The notes below the pieces were generated by a model. The model made no database searches. It was not told the DNA's origin and saw only the letters and a program-made list of their open reading frames with translations. A DNA stretch of 19,080 nucleotides from CAKRHR01 sp964423195 (GTDB taxonomy: Bacteria; Bacillota; Clostridia; Lachnospirales; Lachnospiraceae), in contig CAYRDY010000041.1 of NCBI GenBank assembly GCA_964423195.1, forward strand, positions 1 through 19,080, given 5' to 3'. Shown here one piece after another: positions 1 to 6,199 of this stretch (the stretch's first letter is position 1; every line of letters starts with the position of its first letter). The translations under genes and the position numbers were made by a program.

Positions 1-27
1 GTGAATGCGCGGCCGCGCGCAGTCATA

Positions 28-56
28 TTGACGGTTGAGATTAATCGTGCTATATT
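28..56 (+). promoter_or_regulatory. Sigma-A type promoter for the HD-GYP operon
   Basis: TTGACG at 28-33 and TATATT at 51-56 are separated by 17 bp, close to the sigma-A consensus. The predicted transcript starts near 63, leaving a leader of about 130 nt before the GTG at 197. The leader holds a 6-bp GC stem (GCGGGC at 86-91 with GCCCGC at 100-105) and a second copy of the 12-mer ATATTGTATGGA (52-63 and 119-130). Nothing else was recognised in bases 1-154. Confidence 0.65.
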
Positions 57-196
57 GTATGGAGAAAGTCACAGACAGTAGCCATGCGGGCGGATCGCGG
101 CCCGCGGGGCTTTCGCGGATATTGTATGGACAAGGCACTGTGCGCTGATCGGTTATGAGCGTGAAGGGACGCACGGGAATTTGGGGAGATGACATT

Positions 197-1354
197 GTGA
201 GCAATAATTTCAGCGGTGAAAAGTATAAAATCCTTATTGTGGATGACTCTGAGATGAACCGTCTGCTGCTTGCGGAAATGTTGGAAGATGATTATGAGAT
301 TGAGGAGGCCGCCAACGGCGAGGAGGCCGTCGCCATCTTAAAGGATCGAGCGCAGACGTTTTCGCTGGTGCTGCTCGATTTGGTAATGCCGAAAATGGAC
401 GGCTTTGAGGTGCTTGCCTGCATGAACAGATACCATTGGATCGATATCGTGCCGGTGATTATGATCTCGGCGGAGAGCTCGATGACCTATATCGAGCGGG
501 CCTATGATTTCGGCGCTGCCGATTATATTAACCGGCCGTTTGATATGGCTGTCGTCCGGCGCCGCGTGGCCAACACCATTGTGCTGTACGCGAAGCAGCG
601 GCAACTGGTCGATATGGTCGCCGATCAGATCTATGAAAAGGAAAAGAGCAGCCGGCTGATGGTGTCAATTCTGAGCCATATTGTCGAGTTCCGCAACGGT
701 GAGAGCGGGCTGCACGTCATGCATGTCAACATGATCACCGAGCTTTTGCTGGACCGCCTGGTGAAGACGACGGATAAATACAAGCTGACGGCGGCGGATA
801 TCACCAATATCGTGACGGCCTCGTCGCTGCACGACATCGGAAAGATTTCGGTGCCGGATGAGATCATCAATAAGCCGGGACGATTTACGCCGGAGGAATT
901 TGAGATCATGAAGGGCCACGCGATGGCTGGAGCCATGATGCTGTCTGACCTGCCGTTTTACGAGGACGAGCCGCTGATCCGGACGGCTTATGAAATCTGC
1001 CGCTGGCATCACGAGCGCTATGACGGCTCCGGTTATCCCGATGGGCTGGTCGGGGAGGACATTCCGATCTCCGCGCAGTGCGTGGCGCTGGCGGATGTGT
1101 ATGACGCCCTGACAAGCGAGCGATGCTACAAAAAGGCATTTTCTCATGAGACAGCGTTGGAGATGATCACGGGCGGGCAGTGCGGGGCGTTCAATCCGCT
1201 ATTGCTGGACTGCCTGCGTGATATCAGCGATGTGCTCAAGAGGGAATTGACCGCGAATTTTGTCCGGAATAATGAGAAGCGTCAGTTGGATCAGATCGCG
1301 AATGATATTTTCCGCGGTGAGGAGCGGATGGCCGGCCGGCAGGAGGGGGAGTGA
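197..1354 (+). CDS. Response regulator with REC and HD-GYP domains (putative cyclic-dinucleotide phosphodiesterase)
   Basis: This is a two-domain signalling protein of about 385 aa. Numbering from the GTG start, the N-terminal receiver has the acidic pair in VDDS, phospho-acceptor D61 in LLDLVMP and a switch Ser in MISAE; the usual Lys before Pro-Phe is Arg (NRPF, R113). The C-terminal half is a complete HD-GYP domain with HDIGK (H212, D213), a later GH, and HHERYDGSGYP (HH at 271-272, GYP at 279-281), so metal-dependent phosphodiesterase activity is plausible. Characterised HD-GYP enzymes hydrolyse c-di-GMP or related dinucleotides in the cytosol. GTG 197 is preferred because GGGGAG lies 8 nt upstream; an in-frame ATG at 155 would add 14 residues but has no visible ribosome binding site. 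It is the first gene of a run with cbiA-like (6-nt gap) and xth. No partner histidine kinase is in the window. Confidence 0.9.
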   Translation: MSNNFSGEKYKILIVDDSEMNRLLLAEMLEDDYEIEEAANGEEAVAILKDRAQTFSLVLLDLVMPKMDGFEVLACMNRYHWIDIVPVIMISAESSMTYIERAYDFGAADYINRPFDMAVVRRRVANTIVLYAKQRQLVDMVADQIYEKEKSSRLMVSILSHIVEFRNGESGLHVMHVNMITELLLDRLVKTTDKYKLTAADITNIVTASSLHDIGKISVPDEIINKPGRFTPEEFEIMKGHAMAGAMMLSDLPFYEDEPLIRTAYEICRWHHERYDGSGYPDGLVGEDIPISAQCVALADVYDALTSERCYKKAFSHETALEMITGGQCGAFNPLLLDCLRDISDVLKRELTANFVRNNEKRQLDQIANDIFRGEERMAGRQEGE

Positions 1355-1360
1355 TTTTAG

Positions 1361-2719
1361 ATGCGTCGAAGCAGGGTAATGATCGCGGGCACGAACAGTG
1401 GCTGCGGAAATACGACAGTGACCTGTGCCGTCATGAGGGCATTTTTGGACCGGGGACTGCGGGTGGCGCCGTTTAAGTGCGGGCCGGATTATATTGCCCC
1501 GATGATTCACAGACAGGTCACAGGCCGCGCGTCCGTAAATCTCGACAGTTTCTTTACGGATAAGGAGATGCTGAACTGGCTGTTCAACAGCCATCTGACA
1601 GACTGTGACATCGCTGTTGTGGAGGGGGACAGGGGCCTGTATGACGGCATTGGCACAGGCACAAAGGGCAGTTCCTTCGAGATCGCACTGGCCACGAAGA
1701 CGCCAGTCATTCTCGTCGTGGACGGGCGCGGCATGGCGCTCTCGTTGGCGGCTGTGATCCGGGGTTACAAAAATTTTACATTGACAAAGCAGATCAAGGG
1801 CGTGATCATCAATCGAGTCAGCAGGGAGACTTATCTTTTCCTCAAGGAGACGCTCGAAAAACAGACGGGGCTGCCGATGCTCGGATATCTGGAGCCGCTG
1901 GCGGCTTGGAATGCCGGCGATTTAGACCGAGAGATTGCCATGCTCGGAGCTGCCGCACGGGAGACGATCGATTTGGAGGCGATCGCCGCGATCGCGGACG
2001 ATGCCGACGAGGGCAAAGGTTTTGTCATCGAGCGAAAATTGTTTGAGACATCTCTGGCGGCGGCCGCGGCAAAGACGCCCGTGAAGCTGGCAGTGGCGAT
2101 GGACAGCGCGTTCTGTTTTTATTATGAGGACAATCTGGATCTGTTCCGGCGCATCGGCGTGACGATCGTGCCGTTCTCGCCGCTGGCGGGGGACGCGGTG
2201 CCCGACGATGCCGACGGCATTTATCTGGGCGACGGCCATCCGGAGGATTACGCGGCGGAGCTGGAGCGACAGCTCTGGCCAAAACTTTCGCTGCGCCATT
2301 GTCTGTCCATGCGGATGCCGATGATCGCGGAGTGCGGCGGATTTGTGTATATGCATGAGACGATGGAGGACAGGGACGGCCATGTGTATAAGATGGCCGG
2401 CATGATTCCCGGCCATGTGAAGCTGGCGGACAGGACAGAGCCTTCAGGTTATGTCCGTATCACCGTGAAAAATGACGGGCCGCTGGGCCCCGCGGGGACA
2501 GTGATCAGAGGCCATGAGATGCGCTGCTCGGAATCGGACAATGCGGGCGAGGATCTCCTGATTGAGAGGCCGGACGGCGCGTCATGGTCCACCGGATTTT
2601 ATGAGGACTTCTTCTACGGCGGCTATCCGCATTTATATCTGTTCAGCAATCTGAAAAGCGCGATGGCATTTCAGCAGGCGATGATCCGCTTCCACAAGAG
2701 CCGTCAGGAACGGAGGTAA
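1361..2719 (+). CDS. cbiA: CbiA/CobB-like cobyrinic acid a,c-diamide synthase homologue
   Basis: 452 aa, a usual length for CbiA. The family amidates the a and c carboxylates of cobyrinate using ATP and glutamine. The N-terminal dethiobiotin-synthetase-like ATPase domain and C-terminal class I glutaminase domain are both present: C325 in AECGG is the likely nucleophile and H385 in GHEM the triad His. The family motifs GPDYI (residues 41-45) and EGDRGLYDG (88-96) are also seen. Two expected residues are changed. The P-loop reads GTNSGCGNTT with Asn17 where Lys is normal, and GPDYIAP has Ala46 where Asp is normal. No other cobalamin genes are in the window, so its substrate is uncertain and it may be a divergent or repurposed amidase. 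The ATG has AGGAGGGGGA 10 nt upstream, overlapping the end of the HD-GYP gene. Confidence 0.85.
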   Translation: MRRSRVMIAGTNSGCGNTTVTCAVMRAFLDRGLRVAPFKCGPDYIAPMIHRQVTGRASVNLDSFFTDKEMLNWLFNSHLTDCDIAVVEGDRGLYDGIGTGTKGSSFEIALATKTPVILVVDGRGMALSLAAVIRGYKNFTLTKQIKGVIINRVSRETYLFLKETLEKQTGLPMLGYLEPLAAWNAGDLDREIAMLGAAARETIDLEAIAAIADDADEGKGFVIERKLFETSLAAAAAKTPVKLAVAMDSAFCFYYEDNLDLFRRIGVTIVPFSPLAGDAVPDDADGIYLGDGHPEDYAAELERQLWPKLSLRHCLSMRMPMIAECGGFVYMHETMEDRDGHVYKMAGMIPGHVKLADRTEPSGYVRITVKNDGPLGPAGTVIRGHEMRCSESDNAGEDLLIERPDGASWSTGFYEDFFYGGYPHLYLFSNLKSAMAFQQAMIRFHKSRQERR

Positions 2720-2722
2720 GCG

Positions 2723-3478
2723 ATGAAATTGATTTCATGGAATGTCAATGGCCTGCGGGCGGTCGTCGGCAAGGGGTTTATGGATATTTTTAATGAACTG
2801 GACGCCGATGTCTTTTGCCTTCAGGAGACGAAGCTGCAGGCCGGTCAGATTGCGCTTGAGCTTCCGGGGTACCACCAGTACTGGAATTACGCGGTGAGGA
2901 AGGGGTACTCTGGCACGGCGGTGTTTACGAAGGCGGAGCCGCTGTCCGCTGCCTACGGGCTCGGCATCGAGGAACACGATCAGGAGGGCCGTGTGATCAC
3001 GCTTGAATTTGAAAGATTCTTCCTGGTCAATGTCTATACGCCGAATGCCAAGGAAGGTCTGGCGCGCATTGATTACCGGATGCGCTGGGAGGACGATTTC
3101 AAGGCTTATCTGAAAAAACTGGAGCAGACAAAGCCGGTGGTTCTGTGCGGGGATCTGAATGTGGCCAATGAGGAGATCGACCTGAAGAATCCGAAGAGCA
3201 ACCGCGGCAACGCCGGTTTCTCCGATCAGGAGCGCGGCAAGATCAAGGCGCTGCTCTCGGATGGCTTTATTGATACTTTCCGCTATTTCTATCCGGATCT
3301 GACGGGCGCCTATTCGTGGTGGTCCTATCGCTTTAATGCGCGAAAGAATAACGCCGGATGGCGCATCGATTATTTTATCGTCTCCGAGAGCCTCAAGGGG
3401 GAATTGAGGGAGGCGGCCATTTTAAGTGATATTTACGGTTCGGATCACTGTCCGGTGATGCTGCGGATCTTTGAATAA
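2723..3478 (+). CDS. xth: Exodeoxyribonuclease III family AP endonuclease
   Basis: 251 aa, the full length of the ExoIII/ExoA family, which cleaves DNA 5' of abasic sites in base excision repair and has 3'-5' exonuclease activity. Seen in order: N7 in SWNVNGLR, metal-binding E35 in LQETK, NVYTPNA, the GDLN catalytic Asp (D144) and Asn (N146), a WWSYR segment, IDYF and the terminal SDHCPV with D241 and H242. All active-site residues are present. The start has GGAGG close upstream, and only 3 nt separate it from the stop of the cbiA-like gene, so the three genes are probably cotranscribed. The gene finishes 38 bp before the N gap and is complete. It could be named exoA after the Bacillus usage. 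Confidence 0.95.
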   Translation: MKLISWNVNGLRAVVGKGFMDIFNELDADVFCLQETKLQAGQIALELPGYHQYWNYAVRKGYSGTAVFTKAEPLSAAYGLGIEEHDQEGRVITLEFERFFLVNVYTPNAKEGLARIDYRMRWEDDFKAYLKKLEQTKPVVLCGDLNVANEEIDLKNPKSNRGNAGFSDQERGKIKALLSDGFIDTFRYFYPDLTGAYSWWSYRFNARKNNAGWRIDYFIVSESLKGELREAAILSDIYGSDHCPVMLRIFE

Positions 3479-3516
3479 ACGCCGGAGATTTCGGGAAGTT
3501 GTGAGCTTGCCGGCGG
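3462..3516. repeat. 55-bp sequence, left copy flanking the N gap
   Basis: Positions 3462-3516, comprising the last codons and stop of xth plus 38 bp downstream, are identical over all 55 bases to 3617-3671 on the other side of the run of N. The copies abut the gap exactly, which is the pattern of two contig ends that overlap by the assembly k-mer length. Confidence 0.95.
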
Positions 3517-3616
3517 NNNNNNNNNNNNNNNNNNNNNNNNNNNNNNNNNNNNNNNNNNNNNNNNNNNNNNNNNNNNNNNNNNNNNNNNNNNNNNNNNNNN
3601 NNNNNNNNNNNNNNNN
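3517..3616. other. Assembly gap, 100 N
   Basis: Exactly 100 N, the conventional placeholder length for a gap of unknown size. Because identical 55-bp copies abut both sides, the true distance is probably negative (an overlap). Joining them would leave about 108 bp between xth and the next GTPase gene. Confidence 0.97.
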
Positions 3617-3671
3617 TGCGGATCTTTGAATAAACGCCGGAGATTTCGGGAAGTTGTGAGCTTGCCGGCGG
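3617..3671. repeat. 55-bp sequence, right copy flanking the N gap
   Basis: Identical to 3462-3516. It contains a duplicate of the last codons and stop of xth without the rest of the gene, so it is not a second xth. It is best explained as overlap between contigs. Confidence 0.95.
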
Positions 3672-3741
3672 CGGGATTAATGAGAGAGTTAACCGGCGGA
3701 TTTGCCGGATAAATGTGATATATGTGAAAGGGTGAAACGAC

Positions 3742-4923
3742 ATGATAAAGATTGACATATTTTCAGGGTTTCTGGGCGCCGGAAAGACGACGCTGATCAA
3801 GAAGCTGCTTGAGGAGGCGCTCGGAGGTGAGCAGGTCGTCCTGATTGAAAATGAATTTGGCGAGATCGGCATCGACGGAGGATTTCTAAAGGACGCAGGC
3901 ATCGAGATCACGGAGATGAATTCCGGCTGTATCTGCTGTTCGCTGGTCGGCGACTTCGGGCGCGCCCTGACGAAAGTGATCGAGGAGTATCATCCGGACA
4001 GGATTCTGATCGAGCCGTCCGGTGTGGGCAAACTGTCGGATGTCATGGCCGCGGTGAAGAGAGTGACTGTGGACGGCGAGGTCGAGCTGAACAGTCTGGT
4101 GACGATTGTCAACGGCCAGAGATGCAAAGTCTTTATGAAAAATTTCGGCGAGTTTTTCATCAACCAGGTGGCGTACGCAAAGACGATTGTGATCAGCCGT
4201 ACCCAGAATATGACGGAGGCCAAACTTGAGGAGACGGTCGGACTGCTGCGCGAGCACAACGCGGAGGCGGCCATTATCACCACCCCGTGGGATGACCTGG
4301 ACGGCGCGAAGATTTTGAGTGTGATGGAGCAGAAAATTTCTCTCGCGGATCAAATGTTTGAGGAAGAGTACGCGCACGAGCATGAACATGAACATGAGCA
4401 TGAGTATGAGCATCATCATGACCACGATAGTCATGACCATGACCATGGCGATCACCATGACCACGACCATGGCGGTCACCATGATCACGACCATGGCGAT
4501 CATGATCACGACCATGGCGACCATGATCACGACCATCACGATCATGACCATGACCATGATCACGACCATCACGATCATGACCATGATCACCACGATCACG
4601 ACGCGCATGGCCATCATCACCATGATCATGAGGGTCATCATCATGCGGATGATGTGTTTACAAGCTGGGGCGTGGAGACGCCGCGCAAGTTTACGAGGGA
4701 AGAGATGGAATCGGCGTTGAAGGCGCTCTCCGAGACAAACGCGTACGGCGATGTGCTGCGCGCCAAGGGCATGGTCGCCGGAGCAGACGGCGAGTGGATC
4801 TATTTTGATCTTGTGCCGGAGGAATATGAGCTGCGCTCCGGTGCGCCTGAGTACACCGGCAGGATCTGCGTGATCGGCACGGAACTCAAAGAGGACGCGC
4901 TGAGAGAATTGTTCCATGTGTAA
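3742..4923 (+). CDS. CobW/COG0523-family G3E GTPase with long His/Asp-rich tract (putative zinc metallochaperone)
   Basis: 393 aa. Residues 9-17 form the P-loop GFLGAGKTT, followed by the ENEFGEIGIDG switch region, the metal-site CxCC motif (GCICC, Cys63, 65, 66) and EPSG. SRT replaces the usual NKxD nucleotide-specificity motif. Residues 212-301 are almost pure His-Asp/Glu with about 47 His, a likely metal-storage or delivery loop. A CobW C-terminal domain follows, with RAKG. COG0523 proteins use GTP to deliver Zn, Co or Ni to target proteins in the cytosol. The neighbouring second GTPase and the znuA-znuC-znuB importer favour zinc here. Cobalt cannot be excluded given the CbiA-like gene upstream. 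The start follows a purine-rich GAAAGGG 12 nt upstream. The His tract is encoded by imperfect CATGAC/CACGAT repeats that create long false ORFs in other frames. Confidence 0.88.
   Translation: MIKIDIFSGFLGAGKTTLIKKLLEEALGGEQVVLIENEFGEIGIDGGFLKDAGIEITEMNSGCICCSLVGDFGRALTKVIEEYHPDRILIEPSGVGKLSDVMAAVKRVTVDGEVELNSLVTIVNGQRCKVFMKNFGEFFINQVAYAKTIVISRTQNMTEAKLEETVGLLREHNAEAAIITTPWDDLDGAKILSVMEQKISLADQMFEEEYAHEHEHEHEHEYEHHHDHDSHDHDHGDHHDHDHGGHHDHDHGDHDHDHGDHDHDHHDHDHDHDHDHHDHDHDHHDHDAHGHHHHDHEGHHHADDVFTSWGVETPRKFTREEMESALKALSETNAYGDVLRAKGMVAGADGEWIYFDLVPEEYELRSGAPEYTGRICVIGTELKEDALRELFHV
4375..4647. repeat. Degenerate codon-scale repeat encoding the His/Asp tract
   Basis: This stretch consists of CAT/CAC alternating with GAC/GAT/GAG, including longer imperfect units of the form CATGACCACGACCATGGCGA at 4437-4515. 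It is inside the GTPase gene and in frame throughout. Mixed synonymous codons show it is not a fresh slippage product, but its length may vary among strains. Confidence 0.85.
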
Positions 4924-4975
4924 ATGCGGCAAACGGCCGCGCGGCGGGGGAAATGATAAAACCTGACGTGATGCG

Positions 4976-4998
4976 ATACGCTTGCAGGCAGCGCGTAT
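4976..4998 (+). other. Small inverted repeat between the two GTPase genes
   Basis: ATACGC (4976-4981) and GCGTAT (4993-4998) form a 6-bp stem with an 11-nt loop, with no T-tract after it. It may be an RNA-processing or stability element, or chance. Confidence 0.3.
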
Positions 4999-5041
4999 GA
5001 AAGGGCGAAGTAATAAAAACCTGTGATGGTGAGGTGATATG

Positions 5042-5992
5042 ATGAAAAAAACCGATACACTGGTATTTTTGATCACCGGTTTTCTGGATTCGGGCAAGTC
5101 AACATTTATCCGCGACCTGCTGGTCGGGCAGGAGTTTACCGAGGGAGAGAAGACACTGCTGATCCTGACCGAGGAGGGCGAGATGGAATTTGACGAGCTG
5201 GAGCTGGCGAAGGTCAATGTCGAGCTGACCTCGGTGGATTCAAGAGAAGAATTTACGACGGCGTTTCTTGAGCGGTGTCAGACCCGTTATCGGCCGAAAT
5301 ATGTGTTTATCGAGTATAATGGCATGTGGCCGATGGATGACATTCTGGATATGGATCTGCCGGATGGCTGGATCCTCAACCAGATGGTGACGATGGTAGA
5401 CGGCACGACATTTGACAGCTATCTGACCAATATGAAATCCGTACTCTTTAATATTTTCGCGGTGACGGAAATGATTTTCTTCAACCGCTGCACGCCGGAC
5501 ATGCCTCTGGCGACTTATCGCCGCAATATCCGCGCGGTCAATCGGCGCGTGCAGATCGGCTTTGAGGATATGGACGGCAATGCCATTGATATCGGCAGGG
5601 AGGAGCTGCCGTATGATGTCAACGCGGATGTCATCGAGATCGCGGACGACGATTTCGGCATTTTCTATGTGGATATGCTGGACCATCCCGATGTGTACAT
5701 CGATAAGATCGTCTCCTTCACGGGGCGGGCGTATCTGAACAAAGATCTGCCGGAGGGCTGTTTTGTGCCGGGGCGCCATGCCATGACCTGCTGTGCGCAG
5801 GACATTCAGTTTATCGGATTTATCTGCAAGACAAAGCACCTGAAGAAATTCAAGACCAATATGTGGCTGAAGATCACGGCCATGGTGAAGGTCGAATACT
5901 CCGAGGCTTATGGCGGTGAGGGGCCGGTGCTCTATCTGAAACGAGCCGTGGGTGTGCCGAAACCGGCGGAGGAGCTGGTATATTTTATGTAA
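5042..5992 (+). CDS. CobW-like GTPase fused to a DUF1980/TIGR03943-like C-terminal domain
   Basis: About 316 aa. The N-terminal third has the G3E P-loop GFLDSGKST (residues 13-21) and an IEYNG segment where CobW proteins have EPSG, but no CxCC motif and only NRC where NKxD is expected. The last 100 residues do not resemble the CobW C-terminus. They read GRHAMTCCAQD with Cys250-Cys251, then IGFIC and a closing beta-rich segment, recalling the CC-D motif of the DUF1980/TIGR03943 (YcgQ-like) family that pairs with YcgR-type permeases and zinc-regulated genes in Bacillus. The fusion is inferred from motif memory. It follows the His-rich GTPase by about 115 bp, on the same strand, and precedes the znu operon. 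ATG 5042 is chosen over ATG 5039 because GAGGTG ends 5 nt before it. A role in zinc handling is likely by context. Confidence 0.75.
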   Translation: MKKTDTLVFLITGFLDSGKSTFIRDLLVGQEFTEGEKTLLILTEEGEMEFDELELAKVNVELTSVDSREEFTTAFLERCQTRYRPKYVFIEYNGMWPMDDILDMDLPDGWILNQMVTMVDGTTFDSYLTNMKSVLFNIFAVTEMIFFNRCTPDMPLATYRRNIRAVNRRVQIGFEDMDGNAIDIGREELPYDVNADVIEIADDDFGIFYVDMLDHPDVYIDKIVSFTGRAYLNKDLPEGCFVPGRHAMTCCAQDIQFIGFICKTKHLKKFKTNMWLKITAMVKVEYSEAYGGEGPVLYLKRAVGVPKPAEELVYFM

Positions 5993-6009
5993 ATGGAGAT
6001 GCGGGAGAG

Positions 6010-6046
6010 CGCCGGACACAGACCTGAGACGGGTGTCCGGCGTTTT
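6010..6046 (+). terminator. Rho-independent terminator after the second GTPase
   Basis: A perfect 10-bp stem (CGCCGGACAC at 6010-6019 with GTGTCCGGCG at 6033-6042) with a 13-nt loop is followed by TTTT. It lies 18 bp after the GTPase stop and separates that transcript from the znu operon. Confidence 0.8.
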
Positions 6047-6129
6047 GAATTGTGAAATACCAGTGAAATACCGGCGCTTTGAATTGTGAAATACCGGAAG
6101 TGAATACCAGCGCTTTGAATTGTGAAATA
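6040..6129. repeat. Tandem repeat of 34-36 bp upstream of the znuA promoter
   Basis: The 20-mer GCGYTTTGAATTGTGAAATA occurs at 6040-6059, 6074-6093 and 6110-6129, with the spacers between copies also similar (ATACCRG and GTGAA..TACC). Periods are 34 and 36 bp. The first copy overlaps the terminator stem and the last ends 4 bp before the -35 box of the znu promoter. It could be a row of regulator sites or a simple tandem duplication. Confidence 0.85.
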
Positions 6130-6133
6130 GTGA

Positions 6134-6162
6134 TTGACTTCTTATTTATTTCATCGTATGAT
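6134..6162 (+). promoter_or_regulatory. Sigma-A type promoter of the znu operon
   Basis: TTGACT at 6134-6139 and TATGAT at 6157-6162 with exactly 17 bp between. The predicted start is near 6169, giving a leader of about 30 nt before the GTG of znuA. Confidence 0.8.
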
Positions 6163-6165
6163 AGG

Positions 6166-6188
6166 TTAATGAAACTCAGTTTCAATAA
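6166..6188. promoter_or_regulatory. Fur/Zur-like 7-1-7 palindrome at the znu transcription start
   Basis: TGAAACT (6170-6176), C (6177), AGTTTCA (6178-6184) is a perfect 7-1-7 inverted repeat, and it extends with 3 of 4 further matches to 6166 and 6188. The 7-1-7 layout is that of Fur-family operators (Fur, Zur, PerR), though the letters differ from the Bacillus Zur box. Its position over the predicted start site fits repression of a zinc importer when zinc is sufficient. The regulator gene is not in the window. Confidence 0.6.
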
Positions 6189-6199
6189 GGTGATCATCA

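Noticed and set aside
1300..1361. Cobalamin riboswitch before the cbiA-like gene
   Set aside because: Only 6 nt lie between the genes and no conserved B12-box sequence is visible.
3617..3671. Remnant of a second xth gene after the gap
   Set aside because: It is base-for-base the same as the contig end before the gap and abuts it exactly, as expected of assembly overlap.
4358..4720. Plus-strand open frame of 120 codons rich in Met, Thr and Ile
   Set aside because: It is a frame shadow of the same CAT/GAC repeat, with no ribosome binding site or protein character.
3886..5217. Minus-strand open frame of 443 codons opposite the first GTPase gene
   Set aside because: It is antisense to a gene with clear GTPase motifs; its Met/Val/Ile-rich middle is only the complement of the CAT/GAC repeat.
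6040..6129. CRISPR array
   Set aside because: Only three 20-bp copies at 34-36 bp, the spacers themselves are similar, and there are no cas genes.
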